From the NCBI GenBank assembly GCA_963663665.2, contig CAXXKP010000001.1, positions 806,001 through 870,000 on the forward strand: DNA of 64,000 bases, written 5' to 3'. Shown here piece after piece: positions 1-7,858 of this stretch. Position 1 is the stretch's first letter, and every line of letters starts with the position of its first letter. The notes below the pieces were generated by a model that did not search any database, was not told the DNA's origin, and saw nothing but the letters and a program-made list of their open reading frames with translations. The DNA is from SABI01 sp963663665 (GTDB lineage: Bacteria; Spirochaetota; Spirochaetia; Sphaerochaetales; Sphaerochaetaceae). The translations under genes and the position numbers were made by a program.

Positions 1-120
1 CGAAGTAATGAGGATGAACCTACTATTGAAAAGGCTGCCTCTCAAATATTAAAGAGTGAACATATTCCTCTTTTAATTAAAATCAGAAAAAGGCTCAAGA
101 AGTTCTTTACTGAGCGGTAA
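1..120 (+). CDS. C-terminal end of a gene cut by the window edge
   Basis: Frame 1 stays open from the first base to a TAA at 118-120, giving 39 residues that end in a basic tail (KIRKRLKKFFTER). Forty codons without a stop in such AT-rich DNA supports a real gene end, but the fragment is too short to identify. It overlaps the 3' end of the convergent gene 107-637 by 14 nt, in line with the compact convergent pairs elsewhere in the window. Function unknown. Confidence 0.45.
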   Translation, partial: RSNEDEPTIEKAASQILKSEHIPLLIKIRKRLKKFFTER

Positions 121-637
121 ATGAAAAAGTAAGGGTATCTGAATATTCCCCCTCAGATAAGTCATCTGCTGAAGAAGCTGTTGTAATTATGTTCAAATGA
201 GATGAGAGATTGTATCCTGTTGTCGTATTAAATCCAGTAATATTCCTCGGTGTTGTAGGTAATACTGTAGAAAAAGTACCTTCCCCATAGTTGAATTGTA
301 ATGAATAAGGTATTTTATCTGTAAAACTTGGATCTTCATGTACCATATAAAACTGGGTTCCAACTGAGTGGTCACTTGTTATTGCAAGTTTAACAGGAAA
401 ATTGCCTGTAAATGTATATGCTACTTCACGGGTATCTCCAAGAGTGATTATTACATCATCCTCAGCTAAAACAAAGTTAGAAACAGCCTCAATCGTCGTA
501 TTCAAATGAAGTTCAACAGGAGGCGCTAAAGCATATAATGATGGTATATTTACAAGAAGTAACAAGAATAATAGAGAGAAGTTTAAAAAAGATCGATAAA
601 TATATTTTTTAATAAAATCTAATATTTTAGTATCCAT
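107..637 (-). CDS. small secreted beta-rich protein (surface/fimbrial-like)
   Basis: This 176-residue protein has an N-terminal membrane-crossing signal (LLFLLLLVNIPSLYALA, about residues 22-38), then a Thr/Ser/Asn-rich body with alternating hydrophobic residues typical of a beta sandwich. The last strand (EYSDTLTFSFTAQ) matches the ends of the five plus-strand proteins at 4606-10489 (YEGTIVAAVTAE, YTSNITVALSTE), so I place it in the same loose family. The shape resembles spore-coat-U or fimbrial subunits, but no chaperone or usher gene is seen nearby. Its promoter carries the same TTGACATAAG string as those genes. The start ATG has no Shine-Dalgarno and lies 7 nt after the -10, so the mRNA is probably leaderless. 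Confidence 0.75.
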   Translation of the reverse strand: MDTKILDFIKKYIYRSFLNFSLLFLLLLVNIPSLYALAPPVELHLNTTIEAVSNFVLAEDDVIITLGDTREVAYTFTGNFPVKLAITSDHSVGTQFYMVHEDPSFTDKIPYSLQFNYGEGTFSTVLPTTPRNITGFNTTTGYNLSSHLNIITTASSADDLSEGEYSDTLTFSFTAQ

Positions 638-644
638 ACGTAAG

Positions 645-674
645 AATATAACAAAAGCAAATCACTTATGTCAA
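645..674 (-). promoter_or_regulatory. promoter of the 107-637 gene with the TTGACATAAG motif
   Basis: On the minus strand TTGACA (669-674) is followed after 18 nt by TATATT (645-650). The bases after the -35 extend it to TTGACATAAG, as in the promoters at 4515, 7155 and 9288. The start codon is 7 nt beyond the -10. Confidence 0.7.
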
Positions 675-750
675 TAGTTTTTGTAAAAAGTAATAATTGC
701 TATATTTTATTGGATATTTCAACATTTTAAAGAAATACATACTGTTAAAG

Positions 751-766
751 AATTTGCATGCAAATT
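751..766. repeat. 16-bp perfect palindrome between divergent genes
   Basis: AATTTGCATGCAAATT is its own reverse complement. It lies between the divergent genes 107-637 and 961-1692. It may be a dimeric regulator site; no regulator can be assigned. Confidence 0.5.
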
Positions 767-787
767 ATGTGTAAGATTAATTAATTT

Positions 788-818
788 ATTTCTTAGTATT
801 TGATTATTACTAAGAAAT
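788..818. repeat. 11-bp inverted repeat, 9-nt loop
   Basis: ATTTCTTAGTA (788-798) and TACTAAGAAAT (808-818) are perfect complements. No T-run follows on either strand and the flanking genes diverge, so a terminator is unlikely; an operator or a transcribed hairpin is possible. Confidence 0.5.
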
Positions 819-843
819 GCATAAATTGTCAAATACGAAAATA

Positions 844-859
844 TGTCTATCTTATGACA
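844..859. promoter_or_regulatory. TGTC-N8-GACA element upstream of the first GntR gene
   Basis: TGTC (844-847) and GACA (856-859) are inverted, and the right half reads CTTATGACA, the complement of the TGTCATAAG half-sites in front of the secreted-protein genes at 4272, 4411 and 6923. Probably a binding site for one of the two adjacent FCD regulators (inference). Confidence 0.4.
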
Positions 860-924
860 ACAGCTGAAATGAGTATCTTATTGTATACATTGTAAGTATT
901 TTGCTATACCATTTTAGTGAAAAC

Positions 925-946
925 TGTGTCATTATAATAAGACACA
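925..946 (+). promoter_or_regulatory. palindrome wrapped around the -10 box of the first GntR gene
   Basis: The 22-bp sequence is TGTGTC-N10-GACACA with perfect 6-bp arms. The spacer contains a perfect TATAAT (933-938). A protein bound here would cover the -10 box, so autorepression is the natural reading. A ribosome binding site (GAGAGGA, about 947-953) follows before the ATG at 961. The -35 is poor. Confidence 0.6.
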
Positions 947-960
947 AGAGAGGATAATTT

Positions 961-1692
961 ATGATATCATCGTTTAATACAGGAACAAAGTCAGCCCAGA
1001 TAGCGCATAAGATCGAAGAACGTATTTTGTCTAAAATATATTTGGCAGGTGATCCTCTTCCGTCACAACAAGAGCTTGCTGATGAATTCTTAGCGAGTTC
1101 GAGAAGTGTGAGAGAGGCATTCAAGCATCTTGAGGCAAAGGGCTTGGTTGAAATTAGTCAAGGCAGAAGAGCTACAGTAAAATCTAATAATTTAGATCAG
1201 TTCGTAGCATCCCTTTCTACATCCCTTATTAGTAATCATAACACTGATAAAAAACTTTTACTCGATTTGATGCAGGTTCGTATTACAGTAGAAGTGTCAG
1301 CTTCAAGAGAGCTGAGCCGATCTGATCAAAGAGGGTTATTGGTGAAGGCACTCGATAATCTTACTAATAAGATGGAAATTCTTCTCCCACGTCTTCAAGC
1401 TGGAGAAAATGAAGCCTTTGTTGAGTGGAATTCTCACGACTTCACTTTCCATAAAACTCTTATTGACTCTAATGACAATGTAATTCTTACCGCGATATAT
1501 GAAAATCTTTCTCCAATGCTCTATGCAAGTATGGAGAAGATTTCTAATACTTTTATTGAACTTGAGAAAAGTACTCGTGAGCATCGCTATCTTGTAGAGG
1601 CGCTTCAAAACGGACAAACTGACCTAGCTGTTGCCCTTGCTTTGGTTCATCTCACTGCAATTAGAGGCAAATTAGAAGCAGCTAACGTATAA
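961..1692 (+). CDS. GntR-family regulator, FCD (FadR) subfamily, paralog 1
   Basis: The 243-residue protein starts with a winged helix-turn-helix of GntR type (about residues 8-75, with LPSQQELADEF and SVREAFKHLEAKGLVEI), followed by an all-helical FCD ligand domain (about 95-235). FCD domains bind a metal through an Asp and three His. Matching residues are seen here: HDFTFHKTL, the His of REHRYLVEAL and the His of LVHL near the C-terminus. It likely represses its own gene through the palindrome around its -10, and probably acts on the secreted-protein genes nearby (inference from shared sites). Its closest relative in the window is the next gene; the ligand is unknown. Confidence 0.85.
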   Translation: MISSFNTGTKSAQIAHKIEERILSKIYLAGDPLPSQQELADEFLASSRSVREAFKHLEAKGLVEISQGRRATVKSNNLDQFVASLSTSLISNHNTDKKLLLDLMQVRITVEVSASRELSRSDQRGLLVKALDNLTNKMEILLPRLQAGENEAFVEWNSHDFTFHKTLIDSNDNVILTAIYENLSPMLYASMEKISNTFIELEKSTREHRYLVEALQNGQTDLAVALALVHLTAIRGKLEAANV

Positions 1693-1706
1693 AAAAGCAT
1701 CTTCTG

Positions 1707-1745
1707 GTGTCATGAGTTCTCAGTAAATCTACCAACTCATGACAC
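1707..1745. repeat. 12-bp perfect inverted repeat after the first regulator
   Basis: GTGTCATGAGTT (1707-1718) and AACTCATGACAC (1734-1745) pair perfectly around a 15-nt loop. It may end transcription of the first regulator, but no proper T-run follows. The outer arms GTGTCAT/ATGACAC match the regulator half-sites, so it may also be an operator between the two gntR genes. Confidence 0.55.
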
Positions 1746-1822
1746 TACATCATTATTTTACAACTCCCTATTGCCAAAAAACATCATATGTTGTATATTA
1801 TCTAATATATTAAGAACTATCT

Positions 1823-1854
1823 TGTGTCATTTAGTAGATTTTATCTGACATAAG
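1823..1854 (+). promoter_or_regulatory. operator-like region of the second GntR gene
   Basis: TTGTGTCAT (1823-1830) and TGACATAAG (1846-1854) frame a TGTCA/TGACA inverted repeat. The right half is the same TGACATAAG string as in the target promoters. The TTG start with its AAAGGAG lies just downstream. The exact promoter hexamers are not clear. Confidence 0.4.
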
Positions 1855-1880
1855 TTCGGTTATAAAGGAGTGTAGATACA

Positions 1881-2660
1881 TTGGATACTATTGAACATGT
1901 GTCTCAGAAAGAATTACGTGGAAGAACAAAATCTGCCCGAATTGCAAACTACCTCGAAGAATTAATTTTAACTAAAGTCCTTGAAGAAGGAGAACTTCTC
2001 CCTTCACAAAGCGAGCTTGCTGAAAAATTTGATGCTTCATCAAGATCTATACGAGAAGCATTTAAGCATCTTGAAGCGAAAGGTTTATTGAGTATAAGTC
2101 AAGGGAGGCGTGCTTCTGTAAAGTGTAATAATCTTGATCAGTTTGTAGAGTCTCTTACAAGTTCTATTATACGTAGTGGTTCTAGTGATACAAAATTATT
2201 ACTTGACTTAGTTCAAGTGAGGACATCGGTAGAAGTCTCAGCAGCAAGAGAGTTTTCTAGAAACCCCAAAAGAAAAGAGGTTGTAAGAGATCTTTCTGAT
2301 ATCGTATCAAAAATGGTGCGAACATTAGAAGGGGCTGTGATTAAAGACGCTCGAGCTATTGAACAATATCGCGAGTATGAATCAGCTTTTCACAAAGTAC
2401 TTATCCGTTCAAATGGAAATATTATCCTTGATGCGATTTATGAGAATTTAGCCCCGATGCTTGATGAAGTATTAGTCTTCTCGGCTTCAAAGGGTGAAGA
2501 GTTTGAAAAGAAGGTAAGAGAGTATCAATATATTGTTGAAGCCCTTGAAAATGGACAAACGGATTTAGCTGTAGCTCTTGTACTCGTTAACTTGACCGAT
2601 GTGAAGAAGAAGATAGAAAATCACGCAGAAGCAACTGCGCAGAAAATATCTTTCGCTTAA
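1881..2660 (+). CDS. GntR-family regulator, FCD (FadR) subfamily, paralog 2
   Basis: This 259-residue paralog of the gene at 961 has the same layout: GntR winged helix (about residues 15-85, LLPSQSELAEKF, SIREAFKHLEAKGLL) and an FCD domain. The start is TTG, fixed by AAAGGAG (1864-1870) 10 nt upstream. The two C-terminal His expected in the FCD metal site are replaced: REYQYIVEAL has Tyr and LVNL has Asn where paralog 1 has His; AFHKVL keeps its His. It may therefore sense a different ligand, or none, and could work as a partner or antagonist of paralog 1 (inference). A strong terminator follows. Confidence 0.85.
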   Translation: MDTIEHVSQKELRGRTKSARIANYLEELILTKVLEEGELLPSQSELAEKFDASSRSIREAFKHLEAKGLLSISQGRRASVKCNNLDQFVESLTSSIIRSGSSDTKLLLDLVQVRTSVEVSAAREFSRNPKRKEVVRDLSDIVSKMVRTLEGAVIKDARAIEQYREYESAFHKVLIRSNGNIILDAIYENLAPMLDEVLVFSASKGEEFEKKVREYQYIVEALENGQTDLAVALVLVNLTDVKKKIENHAEATAQKISFA

Positions 2661-2686
2661 ACCCTTATTTTCTCGTTTATACTGAG

Positions 2687-2719
2687 AACCTCTAACTTGT
2701 AGTGAGTTAGTGGTTTTTT
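2687..2719 (+). terminator. intrinsic terminator of the second GntR gene
   Basis: AACCTCTAAC (2687-2696) pairs with GTTAGTGGTT (2706-2715) with one mismatch, followed by a T-run. It separates the regulator from the ABC ATPase gene. Confidence 0.75.
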
Positions 2720-2759
2720 CTTATTGATAGATAATAGAATATTCTCTAAGCTTATTTTT

Positions 2760-3539
2760 ATGAAATTTATTATTCAATTGGAAAATATTACCGTTAAAAG
2801 AGAAGATAGACCTATCCTAAATAATATATCCCTTAGTATAGAAGATGGGCAGAGTGTTGCTATCATTGGATCGAACGGTGCTGGGAAGTCTACATTAGTT
2901 GGTGTAATGAGTGAACAAGTTCATCCAGTTCAAACTGAAGGGACAAAGAGACTTCTTTTTGGTGATGATAATTGGAATATTGTAGAACTTCAGAAAAAGA
3001 TGGGAATTGTCTCTCAATCTCTGCAATATCTCTGTAATACCAACTATAGTGTAGAGGAGATAGTTCTTTCTGGATTCTTTAGCTCCATAGGTCTCGACTT
3101 CCATCATATTATCACTCATGAGATGCATAATAGGGTGAATGATGTGTTGAGCGAATACCATATGAAGCATCTTAAAGATAATAGGATGAATACCTTGAGT
3201 TCAGGAGAGGCAAGAAAAGCTCTCCTCATGCGAGCTTCGGTTCACTCTCCTTCTGTGATGCTTTTAGATGAAGTGACGACTAATTTAGATCTCCCTAGTA
3301 AAAAAGAATATTTAAAACATATAAGTGAGTATGCTCATGGAGAAAAAACAGTTATCTTAGTAACTCATGATATCTCTCAAATTGTAAAGGATATTGAGAG
3401 AGTAATAGTCTTAAAGGATGGAAAAATATTAGCTGATGGTCCAAAAGATCATATATTGAGTGAAGAATTATTGAGTGAAGCTTATTCGACAAAAGTTTTT
3501 GTAAGTAGGAGAGATGGAAGATATAACGCTTGGTGTTGA
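2760..3539 (+). CDS. orphan ABC transporter ATP-binding protein
   Basis: A 259-residue soluble ABC ATPase. Visible motifs are Walker A GSNGAGKST (about residue 37), a Q-loop region (GIVSQSLQ), signature LSSGEARKAL, Walker B VMLLDEV with the catalytic Glu, and the H-loop THD. The layout is that of the ModF/YlmA-like single-domain ATPases. No permease or binding protein is adjacent, so substrate and partner are unknown. An in-frame TTG at 2724 would start almost inside the preceding terminator, so the ATG at 2760 is preferred; neither has a good Shine-Dalgarno. The flavodoxin-like gene follows after 53 nt and may be co-transcribed. Confidence 0.8.
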   Translation: MKFIIQLENITVKREDRPILNNISLSIEDGQSVAIIGSNGAGKSTLVGVMSEQVHPVQTEGTKRLLFGDDNWNIVELQKKMGIVSQSLQYLCNTNYSVEEIVLSGFFSSIGLDFHHIITHEMHNRVNDVLSEYHMKHLKDNRMNTLSSGEARKALLMRASVHSPSVMLLDEVTTNLDLPSKKEYLKHISEYAHGEKTVILVTHDISQIVKDIERVIVLKDGKILADGPKDHILSEELLSEAYSTKVFVSRRDGRYNAWC

Positions 3540-3592
3540 TTCTTTTCCATAGTAGTATAGAGATATAAAGAGTTCTTAAATGGAGGTGTTAC

Positions 3593-4201
3593 ATGAATCG
3601 ATGTTCGATTATTATACATAGTGTGAATGGGAATAATTATATTATTGCCTCTCACATGCAAGAAGTGTTAAAGAGGAATGGTGTAGATGCTCGTTTATAC
3701 AGGGTAGAAGATGAGGATTTACATATTTGGGCTAATAAGAGTGATGCTGCTAATGATTTTTATGAAGATATAGCAGCTCTTCCTTTAATAAGTGAATCTA
3801 CTCTTGAAAAATCTCAGATGATTATATTAGGTAGTCCAACTACATTTGGTAATGTAAGTGCTGAAATGAAAGCATTTATGGATTCTACACAACCTCTTTT
3901 AGAAGGTGAGATCTTAGGTGGTAAGTTCTTTGCTTGTTTTACCAGTTGTACTCATAGTATTGGAGAAGGAGCTTTCTGTATCGATAATATGGTTCACTTT
4001 GCTCAAGCTCATCAGATGATTCATATTCCTCTAGGCCTTCACTCAGCGCTTGCCTGGTCGAGTCAACCAGTGAGTGGAATCGTCCACCTTGCAGGCAAAG
4101 ATGACAATATTAGACCAAGTACCCAGTTTGGTGAATTGGTAGAGCATTATAGCAATATGTTAAGTGAATATTTTGAAGTTGTTGAAGAGAGTGACGTATA
4201 G
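3593..4201 (+). CDS. flavodoxin-like / WrbA-like NAD(P)H-dependent oxidoreductase
   Basis: The 202-residue protein has a flavodoxin-type alpha/beta fold. The first strand and phosphate loop are degenerate (SIIIHSVNGNNYIIAS). The second FMN loop is clear: LGSPTTFGNVSAEMKAFMDST (about 82-102), as is the WrbA-like GKFFACFTSCTHSIGEG with GxHSALAW near 155. WrbA-type enzymes reduce quinones by two electrons, but substrate and cofactor cannot be set from sequence alone. The start has TGGAGGTG 7 nt upstream. A strong terminator follows, so this ends the transcription unit begun at 2760. Confidence 0.7.
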   Translation: MNRCSIIIHSVNGNNYIIASHMQEVLKRNGVDARLYRVEDEDLHIWANKSDAANDFYEDIAALPLISESTLEKSQMIILGSPTTFGNVSAEMKAFMDSTQPLLEGEILGGKFFACFTSCTHSIGEGAFCIDNMVHFAQAHQMIHIPLGLHSALAWSSQPVSGIVHLAGKDDNIRPSTQFGELVEHYSNMLSEYFEVVEESDV

Positions 4202-4227
4202 AAAATCCAACTCCATTATAAGTAAGG

Positions 4228-4261
4228 AAGACTGGGTTGAAAGAAAAACCCAGTCTTTTTT
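4228..4261 (+). terminator. strong intrinsic terminator
   Basis: AAGACTGGGTT (4228-4238) and AACCCAGTCTT (4247-4257) form an 11-bp perfect stem followed by TTTTTT. Confidence 0.9.
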
Positions 4262-4271
4262 CCTATAAAGA

Positions 4272-4300
4272 TGTCATAAGGTGTTCCAAAACTTAGGACA
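4272..4300. promoter_or_regulatory. TGTCATAAG-N11-CTTAGGACA upstream element
   Basis: TGTCATAAG (4272-4280) faces CTTAGGACA (4292-4300), and TTAGCT follows. The same arrangement, with TTAAGACACTAGCT, is found at 6923-6951 in front of the paralogous gene 7244. A further single half-site TGTCATAAG lies at 4411-4419. Shared position and sequence suggest a regulator site, most likely for the FCD proteins at 961/1881. Confidence 0.55.
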
Positions 4301-4514
4301 TTAGCTGTAAGTGTTAAGAAAAAAATCAGAGAAAATGTTGGAAAATAGTAGAAGTTGGAGCTAAAAAATCACATAATAATGTAACTTTATCACACTCTAT
4401 TAGCCATAGATGTCATAAGATAAAATAAAAATATTCTATAATTATATACAATAAAACAAATTAAAATAAAATATAAAAAAAAATAATATTTTTTAATTTT
4501 TTTATGAAAATCAA

Positions 4515-4543
4515 TTGACATAAGTTATGAGTTGTAGTATCGT
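4515..4543 (+). promoter_or_regulatory. promoter of the secreted-protein gene 4606
   Basis: TTGACA (4515-4520), 17-nt spacer, TATCGT (4538-4543); the -35 is part of TTGACATAAG. The leader contains AAAGTTAAGTCATCTGA (4561-4577), found identically at 7201-7217 in front of gene 7244, and ends in AAGGAG before the ATG. Confidence 0.75.
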
Positions 4544-4605
4544 TTCCACAGATGATATAGAAAGTTAAGTCATCTGAGATATAGAATATTAAGGAGATTT
4601 TTAAT

Positions 4606-5208
4606 ATGAAAAAAATTATTGCAATCTTAGTAGTTTTAAGTGTAATGTTTGTGGCGTTTGCAGAAACTGGTATTGGTAGTACGCAGTTGACTCTTCAAGC
4701 AGAAGTTGCTGGAAAGCTTTATCATGGATTTACTGCTGCTGATAATACTACGGCTAATGATGTTAAATCAGAATTGTCAACTTCTGAATCAGGAAATAGA
4801 ACTGTAACTGCATTAGATCTTGAAGGTACTGATTATCAAAGTATTGGGTATTATAACCTCTATACCACAGGGAATGCACAAGCTACAGTAAAATTTACAA
4901 CCACTCCGATGAGCGTTACGATTGACACAACAACTTATTATGTTCCTTACGAATTAAAATTTGTTGCTTCTAGTGGGCTGAGCAATGTAACCGTTGGGAC
5001 TTCTCCAATTGGTGCTGCTACTGTTGCTGTAACTTCCGACCCAGGTTCTTCTGCTGCTACTACAGTTTTAACAACTACGAGTAATGGCCTTCGTTGGAAA
5101 ACCTTGGCATTATCAGCAAAGTTTGCTGGAGCTTTAAACGAAACCTTTGGTTTACCTGAGAGTGAAGATTATGAAGGAACCATTGTAGCTGCCGTCACAG
5201 CTGAGTAA
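4606..5208 (+). CDS. small secreted beta-rich surface protein, group A
   Basis: A 200-residue protein with a typical signal peptide (MKKIIAILVVLSVMFVAFA, likely cut before ETGIG). The mature part is rich in Thr, Ser, Ala and Gly, has no Cys, and contains repeated beta-strand patterns ending in YEGTIVAAVTAE. The gene at 7244 is a close paralog along its whole length (shared KLYHGFT, SGNRTV, IGYYNLYTTGNAQ, GLRW, LNE.FGLPES). Compared with spore-coat-U or fimbrial subunits it has similar size and end strand, but this is only a shape argument. It is preceded by a regulated promoter and followed by a strong terminator, so it is transcribed alone. Likely exported and surface or periplasmic. Confidence 0.8.
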   Translation: MKKIIAILVVLSVMFVAFAETGIGSTQLTLQAEVAGKLYHGFTAADNTTANDVKSELSTSESGNRTVTALDLEGTDYQSIGYYNLYTTGNAQATVKFTTTPMSVTIDTTTYYVPYELKFVASSGLSNVTVGTSPIGAATVAVTSDPGSSAATTVLTTTSNGLRWKTLALSAKFAGALNETFGLPESEDYEGTIVAAVTAE

Positions 5209-5262
5209 TTGGTAGTATAAAGGAAGTTCATATTAGACATCCTTAGAACATAATTCAAATCA

Positions 5263-5291
5263 CACACCTACTTCGGTAGGTGTGTTTATTT
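5263..5291 (+). terminator. intrinsic terminator with TTCG loop
   Basis: CACACCTAC, loop TTCG, GTAGGTGTG (5263-5284), then TTTATTTTT. It ends the gene at 4606. Confidence 0.9.
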
Positions 5292-5324
5292 TTCTGCATA
5301 ATAATTATTATAATTTATGGCTCT

Positions 5325-6672
5325 TCACATTTTCTTGGGGAATTTAAACCTAACTTTTGGTTTTCTGCTAGCTTCCATAATCTTTAGAAAGAAGTGCTCA
5401 GTATCTTGAAATCCATAGGCTTTTCGCCGAATAGTTTTGATGAGGTTGTTAGTTCTTTCCAACTTTCCAGAGGGAATAGGATGGTCGGCGTGGTTTGCAA
5501 TACCTGCCATGCGAGACTCTATCGTTTGTGCATAGGTGGGAATCTCTGGTACATTACTCTGTCGCGCTAAAGACAACCACATCTTCATGCCATTTTCTAG
5601 ATTATCTCATCCCGTTTCTCTAAAAGCTAGTTTTAGTTGTTCATTCAATATATATGCAGCTGCAAAGCTCACATTCTTATTAAGCACATCCTTTCGCTAT
5701 GTATTTTCATTCGTCTCTTTCCTGGTGTAAGACTTAGGTTTTTGGAGGAATATGCCTCACTGAGGTGTCTGTTGATTTCTCGTACCAGTAGGTCTTTCTT
5801 CTGCAAGGTGGTACGGTTTGCTGTAAGAACATATCTGATGTTTTTGTAGAGCTTGTATTCCTCCTTGAGTCCTTGTTCTTCAAGCTCATTCTTTGAAGGC
5901 TGAATCATACTGAGCATTCATATCCATAGAAACTGCTTCCAAAGGGCTCATACAATCCTTTCCCATTGTCCTGATAAAATTCTCTAGTTGTTGTTTCTTC
6001 TTCCCTTTCTCAAGAAACAAGACATGACCGTTATTTAGATCAATGAAAACGATCGCATATCTGTGTCCCTTATGAAGAAGGAATTCGTCTACTGCTATAT
6101 GTCTACTGTAGGTTTTTGGTTTAAGTGAAGGGAACATTTTTTTTAGTCGATGCCTGCCTATATCTCTTACTGTCGATGGGTGAATATGTAAGGTTCGTGA
6201 CACTTCTGTGAGTGTGTGAGACCATATGATAGGTACTCGGCAAGGGTTTTGTTATTCTGTGATTAAATACCTTGAATGGAATTTGCTGCCCTGTGGTATA
6301 ACCACAGTGTTCACATCGTGTTCTCAAAAGTATATGAGCTCTTTGCAGAATGGACAGATGTTGAAGATGCTCTATTTTATTTTTATGGATATGCATTATT
6401 CCTCCACAAGGTGGACAGGCTCTCAATATTTCTGTTTTCATCTTGCGTGATGTAACAGTTATTTGCACATTTCTTGTTACTACTCTTTTCGGCTCCTCTG
6501 TAACGCTGAAATTTGAAAGTTGGTGGGGTATGGTGACAGTATTATTCATGGAACGGAGGTGCTTCTTCGGTTTTAGTCTGGTAACCAAAACTTTAGTACA
6601 TTTCTCGTCCTTTTCCAATTTTCTTATCCTATCCTGCAATTCCACATCTCTCACATTTTTGTAAAGAACCAA
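5325..6672 (-). pseudogene. decayed ISL3-family transposase
   Basis: Four minus-strand fragments in different frames match successive parts of the intact transposase at 15426-16973. They are an N-terminal zinc-binding part (6121-6672, ACPPCGG and CEHCGY), a catalytic part (5886-6203, HIAVDEFLLHKGHRYA and VSMDMNAQY), a middle part (5669-5917) and the C-terminal part (5325-5588, LERTNNLIKTIRRKAYGF). Frameshifts separate them and the middle is shortened. A GGCTCTTC sequence at 5319 may be the left inverted repeat; I found no matching right end. The two are different elements, since the proteins are clearly diverged. The remnant sits between the paralogs 4606 and 7244. Confidence 0.85.
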
Positions 6673-6922
6673 AAAGATATATGGAGCTTTTACATATTTT
6701 TATACTCGTGATTAGTCTCGATGCAAGAAAAAATATGATAGTACGGCTCATGCTTGCTTAGTTTATATCGCTATTATTTAACTCGTTTTTTTGCAAATTG
6801 ACGAGAAAGTCGATGTAAGTTTCAGCTGATTTTATTGGGGTTTTGAAATGGTATAAAAAATAGAATTAATAAAAAAAGACTGTGTTAGAAAGAGTGCATT
6901 TCTCCCAATTTACCGTTGCGTA
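6673..6922. other. gene-free stretch beside the IS remnant
   Basis: No open frame of note and no RNA gene recognised. It probably contains the eroded outer end of the element. It is followed by the regulatory repeats of gene 7244. Confidence 0.4.
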
Positions 6923-6951
6923 TGTCATAAGATATTCATAAACTTAAGACA
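6923..6951. promoter_or_regulatory. TGTCATAAG-N11-CTTAAGACA upstream element
   Basis: TGTCATAAG (6923-6931) faces CTTAAGACA (6943-6951). It is the counterpart of 4272-4300 and lies at about the same distance from the promoter (about 230-240 bp). Confidence 0.55.
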
Positions 6952-7154
6952 CTAGCTTTATATTTGCAGGTATTATTTTGTTAGAAATAATTAGAAGATA
7001 GTTTGGTTTAGATCTAAAATATTAAACTGAATGTAGGAGGTTTCCATCATAGATGCTGTTGTATAAAATACAAAAATTAAATAAATGTATATAATAAAAT
7101 AAGTTTAAAAAATATAAAGGGGAAAATATTAATAATTTTCATTATTAAAACATT

Positions 7155-7183
7155 TGACATAAGATATTGGTGGTGGTATTGTT
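7155..7183 (+). promoter_or_regulatory. promoter of the secreted-protein gene 7244
   Basis: TTGACA (7155-7160), 17-nt spacer, TATTGT (7178-7183); the -35 is within TTGACATAAG. The leader has the conserved AAAGTTAAGTCATCTGA (7201-7217) and AAGGAG. Confidence 0.75.
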
Positions 7184-7243
7184 TTGGTAGATGTTGCTAA
7201 AAGTTAAGTCATCTGAAAGATAAGAATTAAGGAGAATTTTTGC

Positions 7244-7858
7244 ATGAAAAAAATTATTTCGATCTTATTGATTTTGAGTGTGGCTTTTGTTACTTTTGCC
7301 GAAACAGGTGTTGGTAGTACTACTTTGAATTTAGGTCTTCAAGCAGCAATTTGTGGGAAACTATATCACGGGTTTACTGAGGAAGATAATGCTTCAGCTA
7401 ATGATATAAAAAGCGAATTATCAGGATCGGGCTCCGGAAATAGAACTGTAGGTATAAATCTTGAGAGTGATGCCGTTCAACCAATAGGGTACTACAACCT
7501 ATACACTACTGGTAATGCGCAGATCACAGTTTCATTTACAACTACACCAGTTTCTATGACTATGGGTTCTACAACGTATTATGTACCCTATCAGCTCGCA
7601 TATGCTGCTTCGAATGGTAATTCAAGAGTTAATGTATCAGGAACAAATATAGGATCCGTTGCCGTTGCCACTACATCTAATCCAGGCTCTTCTACTCCAA
7701 CAATCGTTTTAACAACCACACATAATGGCCTTCGTTGGCAGACTATTTCTCTTACAGCACAGTTTGCGGGTACTTTAAACGAAGCCTTTGGCCTTCCTGA
7801 AAGTGTTGGCGCTGGATATGTGGGAACAATTGTAGCTACAGTTACAGCTCTTACTTAA
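7244..7858 (+). CDS. small secreted beta-rich surface protein, group A paralog
   Basis: A 204-residue paralog of the protein at 4606, with the signal peptide MKKIISILLILSVAFVTFA and the same blocks KLYHGFTEEDN, SGNRTVGINL, IGYYNLYTTGNAQ, THNGLRWQT and LNEAFGLPES; it ends VGTIVATVTALT. Coding sequence, leader element, promoter and far-upstream repeat are all shared with 4606, so the copy arose by duplication of a complete gene with its control region. The two proteins differ most in their middle part, as expected for exposed proteins. A weak hairpin with G-U pairs (about 7895-7916) may end the transcript. Confidence 0.8.
   Translation: MKKIISILLILSVAFVTFAETGVGSTTLNLGLQAAICGKLYHGFTEEDNASANDIKSELSGSGSGNRTVGINLESDAVQPIGYYNLYTTGNAQITVSFTTTPVSMTMGSTTYYVPYQLAYAASNGNSRVNVSGTNIGSVAVATTSNPGSSTPTIVLTTTHNGLRWQTISLTAQFAGTLNEAFGLPESVGAGYVGTIVATVTALT

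Noticed and set aside
5536..6664. Plus-strand open frames over the IS remnant
   Set aside because: They are shadows of the decayed minus-strand transposase.
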